From: Brachionus rotundiformis
Lineage: Eukaryota > Rotifera > Eurotatoria > Ploima > Brachionidae
Assembly: GCA_016802295.1 (NCBI GenBank)
Contig: JAESIW010000180.1
Span: 1,553,619-1,617,618, forward strand
Direction of reading: 5' to 3'
Length of the DNA: 64,000 nucleotides
This document shows positions 12,902 to 24,882 of this stretch, one piece after another (within the stretch, counting starts at the first letter, position 1; each line of letters starts with the position of its first letter). The notes under the pieces were generated by a model that made no database searches, was not told the DNA's origin, and saw only the letters and a program-made list of their open reading frames with translations. The translations under genes were made by a program, and so were the position numbers.

Positions 12902-12915
12902 ATTTCCATAGTAAC
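12902..12915. promoter_or_regulatory. X-box (RFX site) upstream of CIMIP2
   Basis: ATTTCCATAGTAAC matches the nematode X-box consensus RYYNYYWWRRNRAC at all 14 positions. It lies 245 bp upstream of the CIMIP2 start codon, with no other promoter nearby. RFX factors drive ciliary genes through such sites. Confidence 0.55.
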
Positions 12916-12946
12916 TTTTTTTGTAAATGGTAAAAATTAGAGCATA

Positions 12947-12968
12947 GTTACCATAAGATTATGGCAAA
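12947..12968. promoter_or_regulatory. Second X-box-like inverted repeat upstream of CIMIP2
   Basis: GTTACCATAA and TTATGGCAAA form an imperfect inverted repeat of RFX-type half sites, 32 bp beyond the first site. The spacing is wider than a standard X-box, so this is weaker evidence. Confidence 0.35.
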
Positions 12969-13882
12969 GGCTTGTAAAATAACTTTCTTCAATTGTTTGA
13001 AGTGATTGAATTTGTTGAAAATAACAAATAATTTCTAATGTTTTATTTAAACAAAATTATTTCCCATAATTAAATTTCTTAAGAATTAAAAAAATGAAAT
13101 CTTATCTTGTTTTTTAATAATTTAATAATCAAACAACTAATAAAAAATGTGTAAGATTATGTAGTCAAAACCTTAATAATGTATGTTTGAATAGAAATTT
13201 GTTTGTTTTGCCATTGGCAAATTTTAATTAATTTATTTAGTTTTATAAGATTTTTTGTTCAAGAATTTTCAATGATTATTCGAGGTACAGATATCAATTT
13301 TATTTTTAGAAAGCAAAAGATAAGTCTTTTTTTAGTTTATTTTTCCTAAAGGTTTTTTTATTATTTTTTATGAAAGAATATTGATTTTTTTTTATAAATT
13401 TAGGAAAAAATCATGAAAAATAAAATATAACTATTGTTGCTTTTTTATAAATTCAATATTATGTTGATTAAAAAAAGTTTTTTTTTTAAATTTTTTTAAT
13501 TAATTTAATTTAATCAGAGCTGGTAGAAGACTAAAATATTTTCAAGATTGATGAAACCTCTAATTTTGAAAAAACATATATTCCCTCTCAAATAAATTTG
13601 AATGCTTTCTCGGACTAAAAGAAGTATTTTAAAATATTTGACCAAACTAAGTAAGTTGGTATTTTTTTAACTATTCTTAAACGTGTTCTCTAAACATCAT
13701 AGCTAATTAAAACTCTAAATCGAAAACAAAATAATTTTTTATTTTTTTAGGTGTTTTTTGCGTGGTAACTTATTTAATAATTTTTATTAATTTATAAATA
13801 TATTTTGTCTGAGATTAACTATTTTATTAGTTTAATTTAAATAAATTAAAAAATTGATTCAATTATCAAAAATTAAAAAAAA
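12969..13882. other. AT-rich intergenic region
   Basis: Nothing recognisable beyond the X-box region. The part next to 13882 should be the 3' UTR of BBS2. Confidence 0.5.
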
Positions 13883-16800
13883 TTAAGATGATCCGGTTTT
13901 GATAATCTTAATGAGAGAAACCGAGTTGTTTTGTTTAATTGCTTGCCTTGCGTTCGATATCAAATCTGATTTATATTTTCCAACTTTTAAATTCAAAGGA
14001 TAATTTAGTTTAAATATTGATCATATAAAATTCTAATTCTACCTCTTAAATTTCCTGCTTTTTGTATAAATTGATTTAATGACTTTACATTCTCTAATAA
14101 TTCTTTATGATTATTGCTTCTGATTTTATATCCATTGATCAAATCCCTGTTCATATTCATCAATTCGAAATAATGGCGCTTCATTCCGACGCTAAAATTA
14201 AAAATTAAAAGCCATTCTTTCACTTAAAACTATTTTATAAATTGAATTAACTGAGAAATAAGATTTAAATTTTGGCAAATTATCATTTTTTTATTTCTTA
14301 AATGATAATACTTACTGTTTATCATTACAAGAGAAAACTCTTTTAATATAAATATTACTGTATTTACCTTAATTGAACAGTGAAATGTTTTAAAAATTAG
14401 GGATTTTATTGTTGTGACAACGTATAGTGACCAAAACAACTCTAGATAAATGCAAACTTTTCCCTATCAAAAATATAATTTTATTTTTAATTTTTAGCAA
14501 GTTGAAATTTAACTGTACATGGCCACAACCGTAGGCTATTTGACCAAAATTTGAATCAAATTAAATACTTCAAATATTCATTGTCTAGAAAGAAATATGA
14601 TTGTTAAAATTTGTCAAAAAGTATTATCAAAACTAATAAAAAAAATTATAAATTACATGTCATCCATTAGGCGAGAATCTTCGGCACGAACAACCAAGCT
14701 TCGAATCAAATTTGAATGATCGGCCATTTGTGAAGTCAATTGCTGGCGAACATTGTTAAATTGTTCTATTTGAATAAGAATTTGTTCTAGGCTTTCCAAT
14801 TCAGTTGGAAAGTCACAATTAGACTGTAAATCAGTAATTTTTAAATATGTACAAAGTGATTGAATTAAATTTCCAGCTAGTTCCATGTCGTCTGTCTTAA
14901 TTATCATCTGACCATTTAGCTCCATGTTCATTATTAAATAGCGATTGTCTCGAAGAGCCATAAATGCTATATTAATGTTTGAATCAGCTTCATATTCTTC
15001 ATCAATAATGAAACTATTATTGATCCATAAAACCACCTAAATCATTGAAATAAATCATTTTTTTTCAATTTTTTTATCTATAATACTCTTTGGATTCTCT
15101 CGCTAATCGTAAAAGTAACAAAGCCCTTAGGCTCCTCTATGTCTGTTGAGTCGATTTTCTTATACATGGAAAATGTCGGAATCAATCGGGTTTGTTCAAT
15201 TACATGAAATTGAGTCCTTGAGATAATTTTTTTATATTAAGATGATACAAAATTAGTTCAGGGTATTACGAATTTTCGTATCCGACAAGTATTTGCATGT
15301 GTAGATCTACCGAAATGTCCTTTGGTACAACTAATGGAATAATCAATTCGCTTCGTAGTCTGTTTTCTGGTGGATGCCTTGATAAAAATAATTTTTATTT
15401 ATGTAAAAAATTTTTTTTCTAATTTTCAATTACACTACATAGCTTTCTCCTTTGAAAATACCCTCGGCAAAGTTTATTACAGCCCTGATGATTGTATCTT
15501 ATCAATAGAAAATTAAAATTTCTTGTTTGAAATTTTGCTTTCAAAAAGATACCATTATTTGTTTTCATATGAATTGCGACATGTCCTTTTACCGAACCAT
15601 TCTGGAGCAGTGTTGTAAATTTTGATTGAATTTGTGTATTTGCCTAAAATTTTAATTAAATAGTTTAAATAATAAATAGCCAAGTCTCAAGTCGATTTAT
15701 TTTTAGCTTTAAAAAATATATCATTTAATATCATTAGGATTTATATTAATGTTAATAAGAAAATTTGCATTAAAGTTTTAGACCAGATTGTTCAAATGAA
15801 AAAAAGCAAGTAAATATAATTAATAAAAATAAGAATCAGCTCTCTTGTTTTATATTTTTCAAATAACGATTCAACATATTCTTTTTGTAAGAATGTGTAA
15901 ATCATAAATATGTATTCTCTAAATATAAGATACTAAAATAAATCTATAAATCTCAATGAAAAAAATTTTACCAGAGAATGATTAATAAATTAGGATAGAT
16001 AGTAATTTTTTTCTCTTCATTTTTTACAAAAAAATAATTAAAAGCATCAAAATTTTTAAATTAGATTGATATCTTAATTAAATTTAGATATGTTACCTAA
16101 CAGTATAACATAAACATCCACCTCTTACCTAACAGCACAGTTATAGTGATCACGTGTAGCAGAAGTTAGACACTTCGAATTGCTAAAATTTAACCTATCT
16201 AATCATATTATCTAATATCTGGTCTTAATTATAAGCGAGTGATCTAAACATGAGTCTGATGCTATAAATAGGGATTCCATTCGTAGAACTTCAGTTCGGT
16301 CTTATATATATAATTACTATGTATTTCTGGGCTATTCTTTGTAAAGGAAAAAATATTGTTTTCTCATAGATTTTTTAAAAATTTTTTCTTAACTGGCGAG
16401 ATTTGAATATTATTTAATAAGGTTTAAAAATTAAACTAATTTAGTATCTAGTTAAAATCAATTTTTACAGGTATTCCAGTTGTTTGTTCACCAAATTCGT
16501 CAAACTTTGTTTGGACAGATGGTTTGGATGCTTCTTCAAGATTACTTAATTCAAGCATAAGATTCTATAATAAATAAATTTATTCATTTAAATGGATTTA
16601 AATAATTTTCACAAAAATACTTGTTTTCTTTGGGACATATCTCGAATAGCTTCTTGATTGACATTTCTATCTGAAGTCATATTAATAACATCAGAAGGCA
16701 TTGGTTTATATCCTCTAACTTCTCCTTCTGTCGAACAACAGATTAGCTGATCTATACCATCCATTTTGTAATCCGCCTTTATACATAAGTTTACAGAACA

Positions 16801-17934
16801 GGAATTCAAATTTCTAAGAATTACATTTATGATCCCAGCAACAGGATGATCCATATTACACTTGAATACAATCTCTCCATTTTTAATATTCCTAGCATCT
16901 ATTTTCCCGCTACTCCATCCAATAATCAATTCTGGAACTCCATCAGCATTAATGTCAAAATTATGAATAGCCATTGCATTATTTCGACTCTTAATTTGTT
17001 GCCAAATTGGTATCTTTTTTTATTTAATTTGTTCAAGAAAAATTCTACCTTAATGCGCCAAGTTCTAATATTTTTGTCATACACTCCTACAGATCCATTT
17101 GCCAAAGCATAACCAAAATGATTAGGAGTTAATTTGACAAGGTCTAAAATCGCCTTAATTTTAGTAAATAGAAAACATAAATATTTTTAAAAAAATTTTC
17201 TTATCCCACTTCTGTCTCTGACATTTCACCAATAATCTCATCATCTTTGAACACTCTTATATCAAAATCCTCTGATCCTACCAACAGCTCGTTATAGTTA
17301 TCATTGTTGAAATCAGTAAGCTCTAATGAACAAACATTATCACCAGTTACAGTCCATAGCACTTCTTCACCAATGTTATTTAAAGCTACAATTGAGCAAT
17401 TACCCCCTACAATCACAACTGGATCTGACAAGGTCCCAAAATATCCACACTTGATTGCATTGGCTCCATCAGGTAACTATTATAAAAAAATCACAAAAAT
17501 TTAATTTTTACTAATTTCTAATTATTATTAATTAACCTCTTTATAAAAAATATCTGAATTGTTGTGAACATCGTAAGCCAGAATGTTTGTTTTTGTTCCC
17601 ACAAAAAGAAGTTCATTTTCTTTAGACGAATCCAAGGAGCCAGTGGTTAAAGAAGTAATCACAGAATTTATATTCAATAAGCTAAGGTTAGAGTCAACTA
17701 CTGGGTTAATGTCTGTTCTTCCAACTCCAGAGAATGAGTATTGCTGATGTGGATTATGAATAAATACCTTAATATATCAGTCATTTATTTGAGTTAAGAA
17801 AATTTTTTTGGTTTTACTTTTCCAGCTAGCGTAGCAGCAGTTAAACATGGGTGCACTCCGTCATACTTGCCAACAGCAACTGTTCTTGAGCATATTTTGT
17901 TATTTAATTTCAAAGAAAAAATAGGAACTACCAT
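13883..17934 (-). CDS. BBS2: Bardet-Biedl syndrome 2 protein, BBSome subunit
   Basis: Thirteen exons close in frame to 735 residues, against about 721 in human: 17934-17818, 17767-17537, 17476-17210, 17153-17049, 16989-16621, 16564-16469, 15643-15553, 15497-15434, 15377-15270, 15216-15087, 15036-14657, 14191-14043 and 13983-13883. Similarity to BBS2 runs end to end. Landmarks are the N-terminal beta-propeller ([51 protein letters not shown]), the central GAE-like region ([10 protein letters not shown]) and the C-terminal helices ([22 protein letters not shown], then VGKYKSDL). BBS2 is part of the BBSome coat that moves membrane proteins through cilia. Most introns are near 50 bp; intron 6 (15644-16468) and intron 11 (14192-14656) are far larger. 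A palindromic X-box lies 65 bp upstream of the start. Confidence 0.96.
16091..16330 (+). mobile_element. Possible solo LTR or promoter-bearing insertion in BBS2 intron 6
   Basis: A stretch visibly richer in G and C than its surroundings sits inside the only very large BBS2 intron. It opens with TGTTACC, holds an 11-bp direct repeat (TTACCTAACAG at 16093 and 16125), and carries TATAAATAG at 16263 followed 30 bp later by an initiator-like TCAGTT. That order resembles a retrotransposon LTR promoter. The right end and a target-site duplication are not clear. Confidence 0.3.
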
Positions 17935-17992
17935 TTTTAGATATTGATATCGGATTATAATATTTCAAAAAATAAGAAATTGAATTTTTTTT

Positions 17993-18018
17993 CAATCGGT
18001 TACCATGGTCACCGATTG
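17993..18018. promoter_or_regulatory. Palindromic X-box between BBS2 and INPP5K-like gene
   Basis: The core GTTACCATGGTCAC (17999-18012) fits the X-box consensus at 13 of 14 positions. It is embedded in a 26-bp imperfect palindrome with 12-bp arms differing at one position (CAATCGGTTACC and CAATCGGTGACC). It lies 65 bp upstream of the BBS2 start and 288 bp upstream of the divergent 5-phosphatase start. Confidence 0.7.
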
Positions 18019-18305
18019 AAATTCTGGTTTATCTTGTGCAAGATGTGTTTTTTATTGTCTTATATTATCTATTTTAATTTATGCAACATAGAAATTTAAA
18101 TAAAATATTTTAATTTTATCATCTTTTTTATTCAAAAACAAAATATTGATTATCTTAGCTTACAAGACCAATGCATTTTTTGTTACATTATGCCTTTTTT
18201 GCTTGATGCTCTCTTTAACTCAAGTAAAAATATTTTATCATTGATTTTTTAACTTAATTTTGTTTTAAATTAATTAATTATTCAATTTTATCAATTTTTA
18301 GTTTT

Positions 18306-20205
18306 ATGAGCAAGATAGTAGCTATGGAAATTCGTAATAGACAAAGTTTTAATCAAGCTAGACACAGTGACCAAGAAGCAATTGTCGAAAGTGATGATTA
18401 CCAAAGATCATCCTTTCAGAACTTAAAGTAAAATATAAATATTTCATAAATCTAATTCATTATTTGATATTTTAAAGGCTATATATTTGCACATGGAACG
18501 TAAACACAAGAAATCCCAAGTTTAGTATAGAAGAGCTAATTAAGTTTGATGTGTCAGAATCTCCAGAAATATGTGTCTTTGGGTAGTTCTGAAAATTAAA
18601 TTGTATAAATAGGCTTATTCTTTTATAAAAGATTTCAGGAAATAAATTCTAACCCTTGGCAGAGAATTTTAGATTTTTTTCTAAATGACCCATGGACGAA
18701 TAAATTGGACGAAATGTTATGTGAATTGAACTATGCAAGGGTAAAACTTGATTAGCTTTAATTGTTGGTAAAAGAGTTTAAATAAAAAAGGTTCAATCAA
18801 CTCGACTTGTTGGAATATTATTAAATATTTATGTAAAAAAAGATCTTTTGCCACATATAATTTGCTGCTCGGAAGACTGGGTTCGGCTTGGTCTTTTTGG
18901 CATATGGGTAATTTTAGATATATTTATTTAGAGAAAAAGATAAATTTTTAAAAAAGGGGAACAAAGGAGCCAATATATGTACGCTTAAAATTGGCGGGAC
19001 AAATATTTGTTTTGTTAATACACATTTATCAGCACATGAACATCAAGACAAAGAAAGACTGATCGAGCATTCAAAAATTATGTACCATTCATTCAAATTT
19101 GGAAACAAAACTCAATATGTAATTGATCAAAAGTAAAAAAGTCAAAATTATTTAAATTTGAATTCAAGTCTTGGTCTTTAGCTACTTGTTTTTTTTTGGT
19201 GATCTGAATTTTCGTGTCGAAAATTTGGATATTTTTCATGTTAAAGATCTAATTGAAAGACAAGAGTACAAATTACTTCAGGAACATGATCAGGTATATT
19301 TTATGATACATATTAGTGTTTTTATAAAAAATGATAATAATATTAATATGTGTTTTTTGTTTAATATTAATTTTATTCAGTTATTTAATTAAAACTTTTG
19401 TTTACAAACTTCTATTTTTGTATTAAATTTTGATAAAATTAAAAAAAATTGATTGATTTTTGTTCATTTTTTAGCTCCAAAAAAGCATAAGCAAAGAAAA
19501 ATGTTTTTCTTTGTTCAAAGAAGACAAGATTAATTTTCCGCCTACATACAAATTTAAATTAAACAGTGATGATTATGATTTGAGCAAAAAAAATCGAGTC
19601 CCATCTTATTGTGACCGTATTTTATACAAAAAACCTGCCAAAAAATATTTTTGCTTACCACTTGACTACAATCATATACCAATTTTTAAGCAAAGTGACC
19701 ATCGTCCTGTGTTCGCTTCATTTCAGATTAGAACTTGTGAATTTCAGAATGATGAACCACAAGTAATATTTTTGAATATAGGTGCCAATAGGGATCAGAA
19801 TTTGGAAATAAACTACCAGTTAAAAAATTCGTTCAAAACCCATGTACGAGATTGGATTGCAGTTTATGACGTAAAAAATCAATAATTTAAAATTAATTTT
19901 ATATTTAAAATAATAAATTTAGCAACAGTTTAAAAGCATTCATGATTATGTAGCATATGCTTGGGCGCCAAGGATCGAAGAGCTCGAGGAGTCTCTAATA
20001 GATTCCCAAGAAAAAAGTAATTTAATAATAATTTGAATTAATAAGCACACAAATTTAATTTTTTATAGTAAAGAGAATTTATTGTCGCCAAGTTGTTATC
20101 GATCAATGCTATATCCGTGATGGAAATTTTATAATAGGTTATTTTAGTTATAATAACAATTGTTTAATAGGATTGAGCAATATTGTACAAATAAATCTTA
20201 CTTAA
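18306..20205 (+). CDS. Inositol polyphosphate 5-phosphatase with C-terminal SKICH domain (INPP5K-like)
   Basis: Nine exons give 455 residues, close to human INPP5K (448): 18306-18427, 18478-18582, 18632-18740, 18791-18907, 18957-19132, 19182-19293, 19475-19870, 19923-20016 and 20069-20205. The 5-phosphatase domain starts near residue 41 (YICTWNVNT) and contains FQEI, WGNKGAN (about 151), the GDLNFR metal-site motif (about 216), PSYCDR (about 289) and SDHRP (about 318). A SKICH domain fills residues 350-455 (DWIAVYD, HDYVAYAW, GYFSYN). The family removes the 5-phosphate from PtdIns(4,5)P2 and PtdIns(3,4,5)P3; SKICH directs membrane localisation. The usual Trp before the GDLN motif is Phe here. 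Architecture points to INPP5K/INPP5J, not OCRL, since no RhoGAP region follows. Divergently arranged with BBS2. Confidence 0.92.
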
Positions 20206-22035
20206 ATTATTCGAAAAGCCAATTTTCTATTTTTTACCAAAAATTTATTTATTTAAAATTAAATTAAAATAAAATAAAGCTATAATAATAGGCTTATAAT
20301 CCAACAGTAAACAAAAAAAATAAACCCTCTAAAAAGCTTTGTTTATTCAATTTTTTTGGTTTTGGTCGCAATTTTATTAGTACAGAAATTAACTTTTAAA
20401 TAAACTATTGAATTTTATTATTTAAAAAATAAATTTAAAGTTGGAAATTAGCTTAATTTTCAAACAGAATCGAAAAATCTTAACCAATATTAAGATGAAA
20501 TTATGAATTAAAATTAACATGTGATGAATTTGAGAAAAAGATTTTTTTTGTACAAAATATTTTATACACTTCAATTTAAAGTTTTAGGGTTAAATAGTGT
20601 CTTTATATATTTAGATTGATCCTCAGTTCAATTAAAGCTTAATTTTGTGATTTTGAATTTATTTGTTTAAAAACCCAATTTCACAAAAAATAATTTGAAC
20701 AGCAAGACTTAAAACGAAAATAAAAATACTTTTAATTAATATTTTTTTAACCAAAGTTTTTTCATGAGTTTGTTTATGATGATTAATAATAAATATGGAA
20801 ACAACACTAAAAACATTTTAAACAAAGATAATACTGTTTGGGTGACACTTTTTTGTTTGTTTTTAAAAATTTAATTATTAAACAAAATAGATTTATTTTA
20901 GCCGAGTTGAAAAGTTAACCTATCAATAAATTTAAAGGTATTTCAAAATAAAAAAAGCATAGTTTACTTACATACTTTTCAAAAAGTTATTAAATTCTCA
21001 TTATTTTAATTTTCCGTAATTTTAAATTTATAAAATACTTCTGAAATGAACAATGATTCTAAATTTTGTTGTAAATCATTTGAAAATTAATTTAAATAGT
21101 ATTTTTGCTAATTTAGTCAAGTCTTTTAAAACAAAATTTATTAGAGTGGTTGATACAATAAATTATCTTTGTACAGAAATAAAAATAAATAAAAAGGCCT
21201 ACTTGGCTTTATGTTTGTAAATAAAATAATCTTTCAATCATAACTCATATAGTATATTTTTGTTATAAAACTACCAAAAACCATGTTGATCAAACGTTAC
21301 CATTAATCTAGGTTCATAATTAAGTTAAATCAAATATAGAGCGACAATTCTCGTTAAATTTGTAGAACAAAATAATTCAGAATTTAGGACATAACTAGTT
21401 TGTTTTATTAAACTTTGAAAAATTGAGTTTCTAGAAATATCACCGCATGAAATTTGAACTAAATTTAAATTAATTTAATTTACTCCAAAGGCTGATATTA
21501 CAATCTTTGCTAAAGACAATTTTTTTTTAGAGTTAACAAATTAGTAATTTATTATTCGAGAAATAATGTTAAGCAAACTTTTGTCACTTTAAATATGTAT
21601 AAAGCAAATAAGTAAATAGCATTTATTTTTTTGAATTATTAGAAATCATTTTTTAAAAATAAACTAAAAAAATCAACTTTTTTTAAAGACGAAATTCTGA
21701 TGATGAAAATATTATTGATTTTTTGCTTATATGGTTTTGAATTTTAGAAAGATCATTATCCTAATTACCAAATTTTAGTTATATCCTAAGATTTTTATTT
21801 ACTTAATTTTTAGTGGGTCACGAATTTTAATCTTAATAAATGTAGACCTGAAATATCCAGTTTAAATTAACAATTAAATATTTGCTTCTATTTTAGATAA
21901 CTTATGATTTTGGTTCGATCTACTGAAAATTTTTATGACATGATCGATTAAATGACGTCTCTATCTCATTGAAATAGTTTTAAATTTTAATAAAAATAAT
22001 TTGGGATATTTTTCAACTTTTGGCAAAATTTTATC
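20206..22035. other. AT-rich intergenic region
   Basis: About 1.8 kb between two plus-strand genes. It must hold the 3' end of the 5-phosphatase transcript and the promoter of the DHHC gene. I see no coding stretch, RNA gene or inverted repeat. Confidence 0.5.
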
Positions 22036-24882
22036 ATGAAGAAATGTTGTAAATCTTCTGTTGTTAGACGATATGAAGTAAGTAAATATCAATTATCACT
22101 AATTTATATTTTAAAAAAAAATTAAAATTTAAAAAATATTGTTTTATGATATAATAAGCTAGCCTTGCTCAATTCATTCACAAATAGTTATTCAGTACTT
22201 GATTAAAATATTTGAGACAATTTTCTCAACTTCAAAACTTATCATTAGCAAAAGATAAGCTCTTTTTTCAAATTATTTAGCTTTTTAATTTACTACGTGG
22301 ATATTTGGTTTTATTTTTATTTTATTATTAAGATATGAAATTATCAATAGCAACAAAAAATTAAGGAATATTTTGTTAAATATCAAATAATGGTAAGATT
22401 ATCTTCATAAATCAACTAAATCAATCAATTCAATTGCTTTATTTTCAAAACGATGTATTTGATGCGTAAATAATTATCTTTAAAACGCTATAAATGATTT
22501 AAATTATTGATTAAAATTAAAATATTCAGTTTCTAGTCTTGAATTTATAAGGTTAATAAATAATAAGGTTTTTTTAGTTCAGCTTTTGAAAATATTTTTA
22601 TTAATTGGTATTATATAAAAATAAATTTAATAGCTTCTTATTTATGTTAGAAATTGTTACAACTAAATTTTATTTTAACAATTTTATTAAAAAATTTATT
22701 AAAATAATTTTTTTTAATTATCAAAATGATTTAAGGTCCTTGAGAGTAAGAATAGATATTATTGCGGAGGTCGATGTCTTGGATCACGACAGATTGGATT
22801 ATTTTTATTCACGTTATTTTTGATAATTGGAACTACCATGCTTTTTTTTATCTTCGAGTATAAAAATTGTTTCTGAATTTTTTTAAAAATTTAAACTTTT
22901 TTTTAAGCTGTCCTTATTTGTACAAAAAATTAACCATCGCTGTGCCAATAGTTGGTGCCATCTTATTCATGTTTGTTTTATGTGTACTATTTCGAACGGC
23001 GTGTACAGATCCAGGCATTTTGCCTCGTTCAGAAAAAGACGAGGTATTGTACAACGAGCGGCAAGCATTAGCCGCTTCGAACCTCCTCGACCAAAGTCAT
23101 CAAATGGTTAGCAATTTTCAAATGCCAAGATATAAAGAGATAGTTCTCAAAGGGAAAAATGTCAAATTAAAATATTGCTTTACTGTATAACTTCATCATG
23201 TAGCAAAATTGATAATAATTTTTTTCATTTAGTGTAAGCTGTACAGACCACCGAGATCTTCCCACTGTAGTGTATGCGACAATTGCGTTGGTAAAAGATG
23301 TAAAAAAACAAATTAAAAGTCTAAAAATAAATAAATTTATTTTAGAGAGATTTGATCATCATTGCCCATGGGTAGCTAATTGTATTGGTAAGATTAGTTA
23401 ATTTCTTATTAAATGGAATTTTTTTTTTTTTTTAGGAAAACGGAACTATAGATTTTTTTACATGTTCTTAGTGTCATTGTCTCTTTTATGTCTTTATATT
23501 CTCGCTTGTAACATAACAAATATTGTTCTTAGAAGTCAAAATCAACTCGTTGCCGAAGCCATCAAAGCAACACCAGCCACATATCCTTTTTAAAATTAAA
23601 ACCATTTTTTGAAAATTTAATTTTTAAGTCCAAAATTTAAATCATAAATAGTTTTTGAATTGATATAATCTTAGCAATTATTTTTTCTTTAACTCTCTTC
23701 TTACTGTAATTGAGGCAATTATTTGCTTTTTTAGCATATGGTCGATAATGTGTTTATGTGGCTACCATACATATCTGATATCTTCCGAAGTATCTACAAA
23801 TGAGGATGTAAGTAAAACATAAGTCTATTCATAAAAATCATCTATTTTTGAGAATTCTTTTCAATTAGAATTTTATCTATTTTTTATTTAATTTTAAAAC
23901 AAAAACTGATAAATTTAAAAAATTTAGAAATTTTATCAGGAAAAAATAAAATGATTTTTGTACCTAAAATTTGACTACTACATTTTAAAAATAAATGAAT
24001 AGTCAAATTTAATTAATCTCTATTTTAGATCATTTAAAAAAATTGTTTTTTAATTTTAATTTTTTAAATAAGTAATCAATTTTTTTTCCAAATTTTATTT
24101 AAAATCATTTGATTTTAGTCTTTTTAACACTAGAAAGCCCGACCAAAAAATAACAAAAATTTAAAAACTAATTGTTAAAAAAACTATCATAGAATAGCAA
24201 CATTTTTTTTTGATATTCAATAAAGTCTCCATAAATCTATAAAATAAAATGCTGAATATTAAATTCTGTTTCTGCATTCAAAAGATATTGAGATTTGAAA
24301 TTTAAAAAAATGGGTCTAAAAAACCCGCCGGGTCTTCTAGTGTTAAATTCGTTAACGAATTCTATTTTTTTAGTTTAATTTCTAAAATTTACTCATCTTA
24401 ATTGAAGAATTTTCTCAAAATTTTTATTTAAAAAATAATAATAATTAACTAAGATTACTCGTCTAAAATCAGGAAATTAAAAATTGAGTCAATTAGGAGA
24501 AGTAATATTAATCAAAGCTAACCAACTCTCAATTATAATTTCCTTAACTTCTAGCATGAGATTATTAATATTAATTTTTAAGATAAAAGAATCATATTCA
24601 AAAAAACGCAATGAAAATGTCAATCCGTTCGATCGAGGAAGTATTTGTTTAAATTTTGCCAATCTTTTGTGTAGCTCAATATCACCCAGTCTCATAAATT
24701 TACGAGAAACAATTCCCAGAAAATTTGTCTTTGATAATAACCATGAAATTGAACAATTTCGACCATCGAACCTGACCAATACAATAAGCAGTTCGGTTGA
24801 TGCTCGAGATAGCTCTATGACATTCCATCATAATGGTGGTAGTTCTAACAACACAAGACAATTAATTATAGAAAGTGTATAG
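22036..24882 (+). CDS. DHHC palmitoyltransferase, ZDHHC9/14/18 type
   Basis: Eight exons give 362 residues: 22036-22077, 22736-22857, 22908-23184, 23233-23290, 23346-23387, 23436-23580, 23705-23807 and 24583-24882. Two membrane segments (about 35-55 and 65-87) precede the DPGILPR motif, then the Cys-rich domain (CKLYRPPRSSHC, CDNCV, FDHHCPW with the catalytic Cys near 173, NCIGKRNYR). Two more membrane segments follow, then TTxE-like STNED and a variable cytoplasmic tail. The enzyme S-acylates cysteines of membrane proteins in Golgi or plasma membrane. The order and the RYExxxxxNRYYCGGR start match the ZDHHC9/14/18 group. Intron 6 (23581-23704) is an AT-AC U12-type intron; intron 7 carries a MITE. 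The tail is short compared with ZDHHC14. Confidence 0.92.
23581..23704 (+). other. U12-type AT-AC intron in the DHHC gene
   Basis: The 124-nt intron starts ATATCCTTTTT, a perfect U12 5' splice site, and ends TTCTTAC. A branch-point match TTCTTTAAC (23685-23693, one mismatch to TTCCTTAAC) lies 11 nt before the end, the short spacing typical of this class. No GT-AG solution exists: the upstream exon reaches a stop codon at once if read on. Joining AC|T restores the conserved reading TPATVIEAIICFF. Confidence 0.9.
24128..24342. mobile_element. piggyBac-type MITE with TTAA target duplications
   Basis: A 215-bp element flanked on both sides by TTAA (24124-24127 and 24343-24346). Terminal inverted repeats start CACTAGAAAGCCCG on the left and, reading in from the right, CACTAGAAGACCCG. 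TTAA duplication and a CMCTAGA-like terminus are hallmarks of the piggyBac superfamily. It has no coding capacity, so it is non-autonomous. It sits in intron 7 of the DHHC gene. Confidence 0.85.

Noticed and set aside
14230..14439. 69-codon open frame on the minus strand
   Set aside because: It lies inside BBS2 intron 11, bounded by exons that join in frame, and has intron-like composition.
15498..15552. BBS2 intron starting GTATCTTTTT as a possible U12 intron
   Set aside because: No TTCCTTAAC-like branch point near its 3' end; an ordinary intron explains it.
16091..16370. Exact LTR borders with a TAGAT target duplication (before 16090 and after CTCA near 16369)
   Set aside because: The repeat only works if the element starts ATG instead of TG, so I kept the borders undefined.
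24541..24556. Perfect U12 branch-point string TTTCCTTAAC followed by CTAG
   Set aside because: Splicing there would leave the DHHC gene out of frame with exon 7; the acceptor at 24582 fits phase and family sequence, so this is chance.
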